This document shows, piece after piece, positions 16,679 to 25,237 of a stretch of 64,000 nucleotides of DNA. The stretch's first letter is position 1. Every line of letters begins with the position of its first letter. The position numbers were made by a program, and so were the translations under genes. The stretch is taken from assembly GCF_018336155.1 (NCBI RefSeq), contig NZ_JAGYHF010000012.1:170652-234651 (forward strand), read 5' to 3'. Origin of the DNA: Pseudomonas rustica (lineage in GTDB: Bacteria; Pseudomonadota; Gammaproteobacteria; Pseudomonadales; Pseudomonadaceae). Under the pieces are notes generated by a model. It did not search any database. It worked only from the letters and a program-made list of their open reading frames with translations, and was not told where the DNA came from.

Positions 16679-18055
16679 TCAGACCGTATGCAGATACCAG
16701 TTGTACTCAAGGTCAGAGATCGAGTTTTCGAACTCGGCCAGTTCGCTTTCCTTGCACGCGACGAAGACGTCGATGTACAGCGGGTCGATGTACTTGGCCA
16801 TGACTTCGCTGTCGTCCAGCTCGCGCAATGCGTCGCGCAGGTTGTTCGGCAGGCTCTGTTCGTTCTGCTCGTAGCTGTTGCCTTCAACCGGCGCGCCCGG
16901 CTCGATCTTGTTGGTCAGACCGTGGTGAATACCGGCCAGGACAGACGCCATCAGCAAGTACGGGTTGGCGTCGGCACCGGCAACACGGTGCTCGATGCGC
17001 ACGGAGTCCGGTGAACCGGTCGGTACGCGCACGGCCACGGTGCGGTTGTCGATGCCCCAGCTTGGCGAGTTCGGTACGTAGAACTGCGCGCCAAAGCGGC
17101 GGTAAGAGTTGACGTTCGGGCAGAGGAAGGCCATTTGCGCAGGCAGGGTCTCGAGCACACCGCCGATCGCGTGACGCAGCGCGGCGTTCTGCTCGGGATC
17201 CTCGCTGGCGAAGATGTTGTTGCCTTCTTTGTCCAGGATCGAAATGTGTACGTGCAGACCGTTGCCCGCCTGGCCCGGATACGGCTTGGCCATGAAGGTG
17301 GTGTCCATCTCGTGGTCGTAGGCGATGTTCTTCACCAGACGCTTGAGCAGGACGGCGTAGTCGCACGCCTTGATCGGGTCGGACACGTGATGCAGGTTGA
17401 CTTCGAACTGCGCCGGGGCGCTTTCCTTGACGATGGCGTCAGCCGGAATGCCCTGCTCTTTCGCGCCTTCAAGGATGTCTTGCAGGCAGTCGACGTATTC
17501 GTCGAGATCGTCGATCAGGTACACCTGAGTCGACACCGGACGCTTGCCGGAGACTGGCGAACGTGGCGATTGTGGACGGCCGTTCACGTTGTCCTGGTCG
17601 ATCAGATAAAACTCGAGTTCGAACGCGGCGCAGATGGTCAGGCCCATTTCGTCGAACTTGCGCACGACGTTGGCCAACACTTCACGCGGGTCAGCGAAGA
17701 ACGGCTGGCCTTCCAGTTCGTGCATGGTCATTAACAGTTGTGCGGTCGGGCGCTTTTGCCAAGGTTCGATGCTCAGGGTGCCGGGGATCGGGTAGCAGAT
17801 GCGGTCAGCATCACCGATGTCCAGACCCAGACCGGTGCTTTCCACCGTGGAGCCATTGATGTCGAGGGCGAAAAGCGAGGCCGGCAGGTTGATGCCTTTC
17901 TCGTAAACCTTATGAAGACTGGTGCGTTCGATGCGCTTGCCGCGCACCACACCGTTCATATCCGCAATCAGAAGGTCGACGTACAAAACCTCAGGATATT
18001 TCTTAAGGAATGCGTTTGCTTCGTTGAGTTGAACGGTACGCAGAGGGACCGACAT
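16679..18055 (-). CDS. puuA: Gamma-glutamylputrescine synthetase, copy 2 (glutamine synthetase fold)
   Basis: A 458-residue ligase of the glutamine-synthetase family. Key blocks: AAFELEFYLI (metal-binding Glu), ESAPAQFEVNLHH, GNGLHVHISI, NSYRRFGAQFYVP and IDNRTVAVRVP. It would condense glutamate with putrescine, the entry step of the glutamylated pathway. It is first in the leftward group puuA-puuC-puuB and is divergent from the hydrolase gene puuD, so one intergenic region can coordinate both. It resembles the copy at 6211 in length and motifs but differs in much of the N-terminal third. Confidence 0.9.
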   Translation of the reverse strand: MSVPLRTVQLNEANAFLKKYPEVLYVDLLIADMNGVVRGKRIERTSLHKVYEKGINLPASLFALDINGSTVESTGLGLDIGDADRICYPIPGTLSIEPWQKRPTAQLLMTMHELEGQPFFADPREVLANVVRKFDEMGLTICAAFELEFYLIDQDNVNGRPQSPRSPVSGKRPVSTQVYLIDDLDEYVDCLQDILEGAKEQGIPADAIVKESAPAQFEVNLHHVSDPIKACDYAVLLKRLVKNIAYDHEMDTTFMAKPYPGQAGNGLHVHISILDKEGNNIFASEDPEQNAALRHAIGGVLETLPAQMAFLCPNVNSYRRFGAQFYVPNSPSWGIDNRTVAVRVPTGSPDSVRIEHRVAGADANPYLLMASVLAGIHHGLTNKIEPGAPVEGNSYEQNEQSLPNNLRDALRELDDSEVMAKYIDPLYIDVFVACKESELAEFENSISDLEYNWYLHTV

Positions 18056-18337
18056 GATGCACCTATTTAGCTGTTAATTATTATGTTCACTACCGTGTTG
18101 CGCAGCCAGTCAATCCGAAAGGCAAAGTGAAGTCAATAGCGAACAGCTGGCCTCCAAGGGTTTATTTTTAGGGCTTTTATTAACACTCTCGTGCCAACAC
18201 AGGCGCCAAAGCCCCTAGATTCATGAAGATTTGATGAACGGCGTTTAGTATTTTTTACATGGCAGTTGTTAATTAAAATAAACGCGGATAAGCTCCGGAA
18301 AAGCTCGTTCAAGTGTCAAACTTCGAGGTGAATAAAA
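18056..18337. promoter_or_regulatory. Divergent puuA/puuD regulatory region with two TGTTAATTA sites
   Basis: An AT-rich 282-bp region between the divergent ligase and hydrolase genes. The nine-mer TGTTAATTA occurs at 18072-18080 and again at 18267-18275, near each gene's start. This symmetric placement suggests operators for a shared regulator such as the PuuR-like protein. The sites do not closely match the E. coli PuuR box as I remember it. Confidence 0.4.
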
Positions 18338-19099
18338 ATGGCATTCAAGCCATTGATCGGCGTTACAGCGTGCGTCAAACAGATTGGCCTGCACCCCTAT
18401 CACATCAGCGGTGACAAGTACTTACGTGCTGTCAGCGTTGGCGCCAACGGGTTGCCAGTGGTCATTCCTTCCCTTGGCAACCTGACTGAAATCGATGACC
18501 TGCTCGGTCAACTCGACGGTCTGTTGCTGACCGGCTCGCCCTCGAACGTGGAACCTTTCCACTATCAAGGCCCGGCCAGCGCACCCGGCACGGATCACGA
18601 TCCGGCGCGGGATGCCACGACTCTTCCTTTATTACGTGCAGCCATCGCGGCGGGCGTTCCGGTGCTCGGCATCTGCCGTGGCTTTCAGGAAATGAACGTC
18701 GCGTTCGGTGGCAGCCTGCATCAGAAGGTGCATGAGCTGCCGGGCATGCTTGATCACCGCGAGGCCGACAGCCCGGAACTCGCCGTGCAGTACGCGCCGG
18801 CGCATGCCGTGACGGTACTGGGCGGTGGCGTGTTCGAAGCGCTCGAGTTGCCGGGTGAGTTTCAGGTCAATTCGATTCACAGCCAGGGCATCGACCGCCT
18901 CGCGCCCGGCCTGCGTGCCGAAGCCGTGGCGCCGGACGGTTTGATCGAAGCGATCTCGGTCGCCGACAGCCCGACCTTTGCCCTCGGCGTGCAATGGCAC
19001 CCGGAATGGCAGGTGCTGGACAACCCGAACTACCTGAAGATTTTCCAGGCATTCGGCGCGGCTTGCCGGCAACGGGCGGCGCAGCGCAACCAACGCTGA
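18338..19099 (+). CDS. puuD: Gamma-glutamyl-gamma-aminobutyrate hydrolase (class I glutamine amidotransferase fold)
   Basis: A 253-residue peptidase C26 protein that splits gamma-glutamyl-GABA into glutamate and GABA, the last step of the pathway. The nucleophile elbow is LGICRGFQEMN (Cys113); the catalytic His and Glu are in VQWHPEWQ (His221, Glu223). The family loop LLLTGSPSNVEP is at about 62-73. The start has GAGGTGAATAAAA upstream. It leads the rightward group with the ABC importer genes, although a 265-bp gap separates them. P. aeruginosa names its equivalent spuA. Confidence 0.92.
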   Translation: MAFKPLIGVTACVKQIGLHPYHISGDKYLRAVSVGANGLPVVIPSLGNLTEIDDLLGQLDGLLLTGSPSNVEPFHYQGPASAPGTDHDPARDATTLPLLRAAIAAGVPVLGICRGFQEMNVAFGGSLHQKVHELPGMLDHREADSPELAVQYAPAHAVTVLGGGVFEALELPGEFQVNSIHSQGIDRLAPGLRAEAVAPDGLIEAISVADSPTFALGVQWHPEWQVLDNPNYLKIFQAFGAACRQRAAQRNQR

Positions 19100-19247
19100 T
19101 CCAACCCAAGAATACGTAACGATTTACTGCCCCCTCGGATGTCGGGTGTGCCTGCGCACATCCGTCATTCGTGAACAGCAACACCTGTAATAACAACAAG
19201 TACGACCCAGGCAGCCAGGACGGCGGCGCCGAACAAGCCGGATGGCA

Positions 19248-19267
19248 GGAGCAAGCCCGCTCCCACA
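19248..19267. repeat. Single truncated REP
   Basis: AGGAGCAAGCCCGCTCCCAC, one arm of a REP without its partner, in the gap between puuD and the transporter ATPase. Confidence 0.75.
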
Positions 19268-19364
19268 GGGGGATGTGATCCGACCGGAAATGCACCTGCA
19301 GGCTTGCAATCCACTTAAGCCCGGCCACGTTGGCTGAGCGAACGAAACCTGTTGGGAGTTTCAC

Positions 19365-20507
19365 ATGGCAAACGCCTCCAGCACTTACCGGAAGGCACTT
19401 GAAGGTCATCAGCAACCGAAAAAGGTTCTGGTGAAAGTCGATCGTGTCACCAAGAAGTTCGACGAAACCACGGCAGTGGACGATGTGTCCCTGGAGATCC
19501 ATCAGGGCGAAATCTTCGCCCTGCTCGGCGGCTCCGGTTCGGGCAAATCGACCCTGCTGCGCATGCTTGCCGGTTTCGAGCGGCCGACTGAAGGGCGGAT
19601 TCTGCTCGACGGCGTGGACATCACCGACATGCCGCCGTACGAGCGGCCGATCAACATGATGTTCCAGTCCTATGCGCTGTTCCCACACATGACCGTCGCG
19701 CAGAACATCGCCTTCGGCCTCAAGCAGGACCGTTTGCCGGCCAGTGAAATCGATGCCCGCGTCGATGAAATGCTGCGCCTCGTGCACATGACCCAGTACG
19801 CCAAACGCAAACCGCATCAGTTGTCCGGCGGTCAGCGTCAACGCGTCGCCCTCGCCCGCTCGCTGGCCAAACGTCCAAAGCTGTTGCTGCTCGACGAACC
19901 GATGGGTGCGCTGGATAAAAAGCTGCGTTCGCAGATGCAACTGGAGCTGGTGCAAATCATCGAGCGCGTCGGCGTGACCTGCGTGATGGTGACCCACGAC
20001 CAGGAAGAAGCCATGACCATGGCTGAGCGCATCGCCATCATGCACCTGGGCTGGATCGCGCAGATCGGCAGCCCGATCGACATTTATGAAGCACCGGTCA
20101 GCCGCATGGTTTGCGAATTCATCGGCAACGTGAACGCCTTCGACGGCACCGTGGTGGAAGACCTTGAAGGCCACGCGATCATTCACAGCCCGGATTTGCA
20201 GCAGAAGATCTACGTCGGTCACGGCGTCAGCACCTCGGTTCAGGACAAGTCGATCACCTACGCGATCCGTCCGGAAAAAATGCTGGTCAGCACCACTAAA
20301 CCGGAGTTCCGCTACAACTGGTCCGAAGGCAAAGTGCATGACATCGCTTACCTCGGCGGTCACTCGGTGTTCTACGTCGAACTGCCGGGCGGCAAAATCG
20401 TCCAGTCGTTCATGGCCAACGCCGAACGCCGTGGCGCGCGTCCGACCTGGGACGACAAAGTCTACGTCTGGTGGGAAGACGACAGCGGCGTGGTACTGCG
20501 CTCATGA
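19365..20507 (+). CDS. Polyamine ABC transporter ATPase (PotA/PotG/SpuF type)
   Basis: A 380-residue cytosolic ATPase that powers polyamine uptake. Walker A GGSGSGKST (55-63), signature LSGGQ (153-157), Walker B LLLLDEP (173-179), H-loop VTHDQEEAM, and a C-terminal TOBE-like region (about 270-380). The start has TTGGGAGTTTCAC upstream. Its stop overlaps the start of the first permease (ATGA), so the genes are translationally coupled. The combination with two PotB/C-type permeases and a PotF-type binding protein identifies a spermidine/putrescine-class importer. Confidence 0.93.
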   Translation: MANASSTYRKALEGHQQPKKVLVKVDRVTKKFDETTAVDDVSLEIHQGEIFALLGGSGSGKSTLLRMLAGFERPTEGRILLDGVDITDMPPYERPINMMFQSYALFPHMTVAQNIAFGLKQDRLPASEIDARVDEMLRLVHMTQYAKRKPHQLSGGQRQRVALARSLAKRPKLLLLDEPMGALDKKLRSQMQLELVQIIERVGVTCVMVTHDQEEAMTMAERIAIMHLGWIAQIGSPIDIYEAPVSRMVCEFIGNVNAFDGTVVEDLEGHAIIHSPDLQQKIYVGHGVSTSVQDKSITYAIRPEKMLVSTTKPEFRYNWSEGKVHDIAYLGGHSVFYVELPGGKIVQSFMANAERRGARPTWDDKVYVWWEDDSGVVLRS

Positions 20508-21418
20508 GAACCTTCAATCAGCAATTCCTGCGCCTGGTGCCCAGCGGACGAAAACTGGTGATCGGTATTCCGTTCATCTGGCTGTTCCTGTTCTTCATGC
20601 TGCCGTTCTTTCTGGTGATGAAGATCAGCTTCTCGGAAGCCGCGCTGTCGATCCCGCCGTACTCGGAGATCTACACCTACGCCGAACAGAAATTCCAGCT
20701 GCTGCTGAACATCGGCAACTACACCATGCTCGGCGAAGACGAGCTGTACCTGTCGGCCTACCTCGGTTCGCTGAAGGTCGCCGCGCTGAGCACGATGATG
20801 TGCCTGCTGATCGGTTTCCCGATGGCGTACGCGATCACCAAAACCGGCAAGGAAACGCAAAACGTCCTGCTGCTGTTGATCATGATGCCAACCTGGACCG
20901 CGATCCTGATCCGCGTTTACGCGTGGATGGGCATCCTCAGCAACAACGGTCTGCTCAACGCGTTTCTGATGTGGACGGGGCTCACCGATCACCCGATCGA
21001 GATCCTCAACACCAACACCGCCGTCTATATAGGCGTGGTTTACGCCTACCTGCCGTTCATGGTGTTGCCGCTGTACGCCAACCTCGTCAAGCACGACGGC
21101 AGCCTGCTGGAAGCCGCGTCGGATCTGGGTTCGAGCAACTTCAACAACTTCTGGAAAATCACCGTGCCGCTGGCCAAGAACGGGATTATTGCCGGTTGCA
21201 TGCTGGTATTCATTCCGGTGGTCGGTGAGTTCGTGATCCCAGAACTGCTGGGTGGCCCGGAGACGCTGATGATCGGTCGCGTGCTGTGGCAAGAGTTCTT
21301 CAATAACCGCGACTGGCCGGTGGCATCTGCCCTGGCGGTGGTGATGCTGTTGATCCTGATTGTGCCGATTCTGCTGTTCAACCGCAGCCAGGCCAAAGAG
21401 ATGGAGGCACGGGGATGA
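20504..21418 (+). CDS. Polyamine ABC transporter permease (PotB/PotH/SpuG type)
   Basis: A 304-residue inner-membrane permease with about six helices. The first helix is around residues 18-40 (LVIGIPFIWLFLFFMLPFFL), and the EAA loop that contacts the ATPase is EAASDLGSSNFNNFWKITVPLAKNGI (about 202-227). It starts at the ATG inside the ATPase stop codon overlap and itself overlaps the next permease by 4 bases. It provides half of the membrane channel. Confidence 0.92.
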   Translation: MRTFNQQFLRLVPSGRKLVIGIPFIWLFLFFMLPFFLVMKISFSEAALSIPPYSEIYTYAEQKFQLLLNIGNYTMLGEDELYLSAYLGSLKVAALSTMMCLLIGFPMAYAITKTGKETQNVLLLLIMMPTWTAILIRVYAWMGILSNNGLLNAFLMWTGLTDHPIEILNTNTAVYIGVVYAYLPFMVLPLYANLVKHDGSLLEAASDLGSSNFNNFWKITVPLAKNGIIAGCMLVFIPVVGEFVIPELLGGPETLMIGRVLWQEFFNNRDWPVASALAVVMLLILIVPILLFNRSQAKEMEARG

Positions 21419-22287
21419 AACGCTTCGGTTTTTCCAAGTTCATGTTGATCTTCGGCCTGATGTTCATTTATCTGCCGATGCTGATTCTGGTGATCTACTC
21501 GTTCAACGCCTCGAAACTGGTGACGGTGTGGGGTGGCTGGTCGATCAAGTGGTATGTCGGCCTGCTCGACAACACGCAACTGATGGGCTCGGTGGTGCGC
21601 TCGCTGGAAATCGCCTGCTACACCGCGATTGCTGCGGTGGCATTGGGCACATTGGCGGCATTCGTGCTGACCCGTGTAACTCGCTTCAAGGGCCGCACTC
21701 TATTCGGCGGTCTGGTCACCGCGCCGTTGGTGATGCCTGAAGTGATCACCGGTCTGTCGCTGTTGCTGCTGTTTGTGGCAATGGCGCAGTTGATCGGCTG
21801 GCCGCAGGAGCGTGGCATCGTCACCATCTGGATCGCCCACACCACGTTTTGTGCCGCTTATGTGGCAGTGGTAGTCTCCGCCCGCCTTCGCGAGCTGGAT
21901 CTGTCGATCGAAGAAGCGGCGATGGACCTCGGTGCGAAGCCGTTCAAGGTGTTTTTCCTGATCACCATCCCGATGATCGCGCCGTCGCTGGCCGCGGGCG
22001 GCATGATGTCGTTCGCTTTGTCGCTGGATGACCTGGTGTTGGCGAGCTTCGTGTCCGGGCCGGGTTCGACGACGTTGCCGATGGAAGTGTTCTCGGCCGT
22101 GCGTCTGGGCGTGAAACCTGAGATCAACGCAGTGGCGAGCCTGATTCTGCTGGCGGTGTCGCTGGTGACCTTCCTCGTCTGGTACTTCGGCCGCAAGGCA
22201 GAAGCCAACCGCAAGCGTGCGATTCAGGAAGCAATGGATCAGACCGCGAATGAGTCGTGGCAGCAGCCGGCAACGGCGACTGCCTAA
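21415..22287 (+). CDS. Polyamine ABC transporter permease (PotC/PotI/SpuH type)
   Basis: A 290-residue inner-membrane permease, partner of the preceding one. N-terminal helix LMFIYLPMLILVIYSFNASK, the EAA loop EEAAMDLGAKPFKVFFLITIPM (about 164-185), and SLDDLVLASFVSGPGSTTLP, characteristic of PotC-type proteins. It overlaps the upstream gene by ATGA. The last 25 residues are polar and rich in Gln and Ala. Confidence 0.92.
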   Translation: MKRFGFSKFMLIFGLMFIYLPMLILVIYSFNASKLVTVWGGWSIKWYVGLLDNTQLMGSVVRSLEIACYTAIAAVALGTLAAFVLTRVTRFKGRTLFGGLVTAPLVMPEVITGLSLLLLFVAMAQLIGWPQERGIVTIWIAHTTFCAAYVAVVVSARLRELDLSIEEAAMDLGAKPFKVFFLITIPMIAPSLAAGGMMSFALSLDDLVLASFVSGPGSTTLPMEVFSAVRLGVKPEINAVASLILLAVSLVTFLVWYFGRKAEANRKRAIQEAMDQTANESWQQPATATA

Positions 22288-22306
22288 GCAACACCGATGA
22301 ACAACT

Positions 22307-22424
22307 GTGGCGAGGGGATTTATCCCCGTTGGGCTGCGAAGCGGCCCCAGCAGTTCTACCTGAAAACTCTGTATTCAGGTTTTGCGACTGCTTCGCAGCC
22401 GAGCGGGGATAAATCCCCTCGCCA
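22307..22424. repeat. Inverted repeat, GTGGCGAGGGGATTTATCCCCG family
   Basis: GTGGCGAGGGGATTTATCCCCG on the left and CGGGGATAAATCCCCTCGCCAC on the right. It lies between the permease and binding-protein genes. Confidence 0.94.
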
Positions 22425-22453
22425 CATAGTTCCATGTACAGCCGATAGCTTCT

Positions 22454-22530
22454 GTAGGAGCTGCGGAACGCTGCGATCTGTTGATCTTGAAAAACAAAAT
22501 CAAAAGATCGCAGCGTGCCGCAGCTCCTAC
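22454..22530. repeat. Hairpin repeat, GTAGGAGCTGCGG variant
   Basis: GTAGGAGCTGCGGAACGCTGCGATC and its inverse GATCGCAGCGTGCCGCAGCTCCTAC. Two repeat families therefore stand side by side ahead of the binding-protein gene and may raise its expression relative to the permeases by blocking mRNA decay. Confidence 0.92.
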
Positions 22531-22607
22531 AAAAATGTAGTCAGCCCCTCGGTCAGTCGGATGAGGGGGCTTTACGTAATGTGAATAAAAAGAATGGAGT
22601 TGTACCG

Positions 22608-23705
22608 ATGAAAATGTTTGGCAGGACTCTGCTGACACTGTCCTTAATGGGCGCAATCGTCATGGGCGCCCAGGCCAACGACAAGGTGCTGCGTGTTTAC
22701 AACTGGTCCGATTACATCGCGCCGGACACCGTCAAGAAATTCGAAGACGAGACCGGCATCCGTGTGACCTATGACGTCTTCGACAGCAACGAGACCCTTG
22801 AGGCGCGCTTGCTGGCGGGCAAATCCGGTTACGACATCGTCGTGCCGTCCAACAGTTTCCTGGCCAAACAGATCAAGGCTGGCGTCTATCAGACGCTGGA
22901 CAAATCGAAGCTGCCGAACTGGAAGAATCTCAACCCGGTGCTGCTGAAAAACGCCGCCGCCAGTGATCCGGACAACGCTCATGCGTTCCCGTACATGTGG
23001 GGCTCGATCGGCATCGGTTTCAACCCGGCCAAGGTCAAGGAAGTGCTCGGCGCCAACGCCCCGACCAACTCCTGGGACTTGCTGTTCAAGCCTGAGAACG
23101 CCGAGAAGCTCAAAGCCTGCGGCATCAGCTTCCTCGATTCGCCGACCGAAATGCTCCCGGCCGCCCTGCACTACCTGGGCTACCCGGTGAACGACAAGGA
23201 CACCGCGCACATCGCCGAAGCCGAAGCGCTGTTCATGAAAATCCGTCCGTATGTGGCGTATTTCCATTCTTCGAAATACATCTCCGATCTGGCCAACGGC
23301 AACATTTGCGTGGCGGTCGGTTACTCCGGTGACGTGCTGCAGGCCAAGGCCCGCGCCGTGGAATCGGGCAACAACGTGGTGATCGATTACAGCATTCCCA
23401 AGGAAGGCGCCGGCAGCTTCTACGACATGGTCGCGATTCCGCGCGATGCCAGCAACGTCGACAACGCCTATCTGTTCATGAATTTCCTGATGCGCCCGGA
23501 CATCATCGCCGAAGTCACCAACAGCATCGGCTACAGCAACGCCAACGCGGCGGCCACGCCACTGGTGGATGAAGCGATCCGCAACGACCCGGGCTCGTAC
23601 CCGACAGACGCGGTGATGGCGACGTTGTACGCCGTGCCGGATCAACCGATTGCCACGCAGCGGATCATGACGCGCGGCTGGACCCGGGTGAAGCTCGGTA
23701 AATAA
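22608..23705 (+). CDS. Periplasmic putrescine-type polyamine-binding protein (PotF/SpuD/SpuE family)
   Basis: A 365-residue solute-binding protein. Signal peptide MKMFGRTLLTLSLMGAIVMG cut after QA; the mature start KVLRVYNWSDYIAPDTVKKF is the family signature. Later blocks include FDSNETLEARLLAGKSGYD, AFPYMWGSIGIGFNP and a WTRVKLGK end. Conserved Trp and acidic residues in these blocks line the diamine site in PotF and SpuD. I cannot say from motifs alone whether putrescine or spermidine is preferred; the neighbouring pathway favours putrescine. The start has ATGGAGTTGTACCG upstream. Confidence 0.92.
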   Translation: MKMFGRTLLTLSLMGAIVMGAQANDKVLRVYNWSDYIAPDTVKKFEDETGIRVTYDVFDSNETLEARLLAGKSGYDIVVPSNSFLAKQIKAGVYQTLDKSKLPNWKNLNPVLLKNAAASDPDNAHAFPYMWGSIGIGFNPAKVKEVLGANAPTNSWDLLFKPENAEKLKACGISFLDSPTEMLPAALHYLGYPVNDKDTAHIAEAEALFMKIRPYVAYFHSSKYISDLANGNICVAVGYSGDVLQAKARAVESGNNVVIDYSIPKEGAGSFYDMVAIPRDASNVDNAYLFMNFLMRPDIIAEVTNSIGYSNANAAATPLVDEAIRNDPGSYPTDAVMATLYAVPDQPIATQRIMTRGWTRVKLGK

Positions 23706-23720
23706 CTGATACGCGCGATG

Positions 23721-23825
23721 ATCGTTCCCACGCTCCGCGTGGGAACGCAGCCCGGGACGCTCTGCGTCCCAAAGCGTGACGCGGAGCGTCACAAGAGGCA
23801 TTCCCACGCAGAGCGTAGGAACGAT
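23721..23825. repeat. Inverted repeat, ATCGTTCCCACGCTCCGCGTGGGAA family
   Basis: ATCGTTCCCACGCTCCGCGTGGGAACG at the left, an internal GACGCTCTGCGTC / GACGCGGAGCGTC palindrome, and CCCACGCAGAGCGTAGGAACGAT at the right. A second copy lies at 57906-58005. Confidence 0.92.
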
Positions 23826-23920
23826 CAGTGTAAAAATTTCCCGTTCGCGCAGCGCCTTACCACCGCTGCAACCTCTCTATGAACGGCCTCACCTGGCTCC
23901 CTCGGCTCAGGTGAATTCTC

Positions 23921-23946
23921 AGGCGCCTTCGGGCGCCTTTTTTTGT
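23921..23946 (+). terminator. Intrinsic terminator
   Basis: AGGCGCC-TTCG-GGCGCCT followed by a run of T. It would end the polyamine transporter transcript. Confidence 0.9.
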
Positions 23947-23950
23947 CGCG

Positions 23951-24472
23951 TCAGGTCAGCGGCCAATCCTGCAAAACGCGATAACGGCCCTTGTGCGATT
24001 CAAACAAGGCAAAGCGTTCAGCTCGCAAAAAGAACTCCGGTGGCATAGCGGATTCCGGCTCCGGCGCGCGGTAATCACGGACCAACGTCAGGTGCGGGCG
24101 AAACTCGCGGGGTGTCTCTTCAAAACCGAAAGGCAACATCGCCTGTTCCAACGCATAGACCAAGCGCAACAACGCCTGCGGTGCCTGCTCAGGCGCCAGC
24201 GACAACACGCCCGGACGATGCCAGACCTGCAAGCGATCCAGCGAAATCCTCAACGCCTCCCCGGGCGTGCGCACTTTGCTGGCGGCTTGGCAAACTTCAT
24301 TGATCTGCGCCAACGGCACCGCACCGAGAAACAACAGCGTCAGATGAAAGTTATCGGCCGGCACCGGTTTGCCGGTGCGCAAACCCAACTCGCCGCGCCA
24401 CTGAGCAATCGCCTTGCGCTGCACCGGCGGGCAGTCGAGGGCGAAAAACAGTCGCTTCACTTCATCGGTCAT
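23951..24472 (-). CDS. thpR: RNA 2',3'-cyclic phosphodiesterase (LigT/ThpR)
   Basis: A 173-residue 2H phosphoesterase. Two catalytic HxTx motifs are visible: HLTL at 43-46 and HLTL at 127-130, in the normal spacing. The N terminus KRLFFALDCPPVQRKAIAQW and RPHLTLVRDY are typical of ThpR. It opens 2',3'-cyclic phosphates on RNA to a 2'-phosphate. GGAGCAGGGAC is the ribosome site. It is a single gene convergent with the terminator of the transporter operon. Confidence 0.9.
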   Translation of the reverse strand: MTDEVKRLFFALDCPPVQRKAIAQWRGELGLRTGKPVPADNFHLTLLFLGAVPLAQINEVCQAASKVRTPGEALRISLDRLQVWHRPGVLSLAPEQAPQALLRLVYALEQAMLPFGFEETPREFRPHLTLVRDYRAPEPESAMPPEFFLRAERFALFESHKGRYRVLQDWPLT

Positions 24473-24578
24473 GTCCCTGCTCCTTGTTCATCGCAATCCG
24501 CCAGATTCTACACAGCCTGAACTGACGACTCGCGACAGGCAGCTATAGTTCAAGGATTGCCATCAACCGGAGGCCGCC

Positions 24579-24773
24579 ATGCGCGAGATCCTCAGCAAAG
24601 AGCCATGGTGGGCCCGACCGCCGAATCCCGGGCAGGATGAAAAGGAACTGGAATGGGGCTGGCTGGTGCATTACAGCGAGGGTGAACCGCGTTTTGAATT
24701 CGTCCGCGAACGTCCAAGCGACGAAGAAATTCGCCAGCGCAAAAGCTGCCGAATCACTCCCTCACCCGAGTGA
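24579..24773 (+). CDS. Small acidic protein of unknown function (64 residues)
   Basis: A 64-residue soluble protein beginning MREILSKEPWWARPPNPGQ, rich in Trp, Glu and Pro. GGAGG lies at correct spacing before the ATG. There is no signal peptide or known motif. Composition and ribosome site favour a real gene. Confidence 0.62.
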   Translation: MREILSKEPWWARPPNPGQDEKELEWGWLVHYSEGEPRFEFVRERPSDEEIRQRKSCRITPSPE

Positions 24774-24783
24774 CGATATCCCT

Positions 24784-24865
24784 GTAGGAGCTGCGGCACG
24801 CTGCGATCTTTTGATCTTGTTTTTAAAATCAAAATCAAAATATCGCAGCGTGCCGCAGCGCCTAC
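24784..24865. repeat. Hairpin repeat, GTAGGAGCTGCGGCACGCTGCGATC variant
   Basis: Near-perfect inverted repeat with A/T-rich loop; right arm ends GCAGCGCCTAC, one mismatch from the left arm. It lies between convergent genes. Confidence 0.92.
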
Positions 24866-24881
24866 AGGGGATGGTGTGGGG

Positions 24882-25235
24882 TCAAGGTTCAAGGAGGTAT
24901 TGGAAGCCGCCGTAGATCATGCGCTGCCCATCAAACGGCATCGGGTTGACGTCGGGTTGCATGCGCGGGTCTTCCATCATTTTTGCCATGCCGGCATCGC
25001 GGGTGGCTTTGTCCGGCCAGATCAGCCAGCCAGACACCACGGTTTCGCCCTCCTTGAGTTTCACCGCCATCGGGAACGACGTGAGCTTGCCGTCCGGCAC
25101 GTCATCGCCCCAGCATTCAGCCACGCTCAGCGCGCCGTATTCCTTGAACAGTTTTGCCGCGATCACGCAGTGTTGTTTGTACTGTTCACGATTGGCAGTC
25201 GGCACAGGCGCCACGAAAATATCGATGTAAGCCAT
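24882..25235 (-). CDS. DUF1428 family protein (YbaA-like)
   Basis: A 117-residue cytosolic protein. MAYIDIFVAPVPTANREQYK at the start and AECWGDDVPDGKLTSFP are the DUF1428 signatures; E. coli YbaA is a member. It has a ferredoxin-like dimeric fold in the family and no known reaction. AAGGAGAA sits 5 bases before the start. It follows the lipoprotein gene by 2 bases, so the two are co-transcribed. Confidence 0.85.
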   Translation of the reverse strand: MAYIDIFVAPVPTANREQYKQHCVIAAKLFKEYGALSVAECWGDDVPDGKLTSFPMAVKLKEGETVVSGWLIWPDKATRDAGMAKMMEDPRMQPDVNPMPFDGQRMIYGGFQYLLEP

Positions 25236-25237
25236 GA

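Noticed and set aside
16432..16887. N-terminal extension of puuC by about 150 codons
   Set aside because: The extension reads through the inverted repeat and the 3' end of puuA; the ALDH family starts near the ATG at 16431.
18061..18100. E. coli-type PuuR operator near TTATGTTCACTAC
   Set aside because: Only the TGTTCA core resembles the E. coli box as I recall it; the rest does not match, so I did not annotate it.
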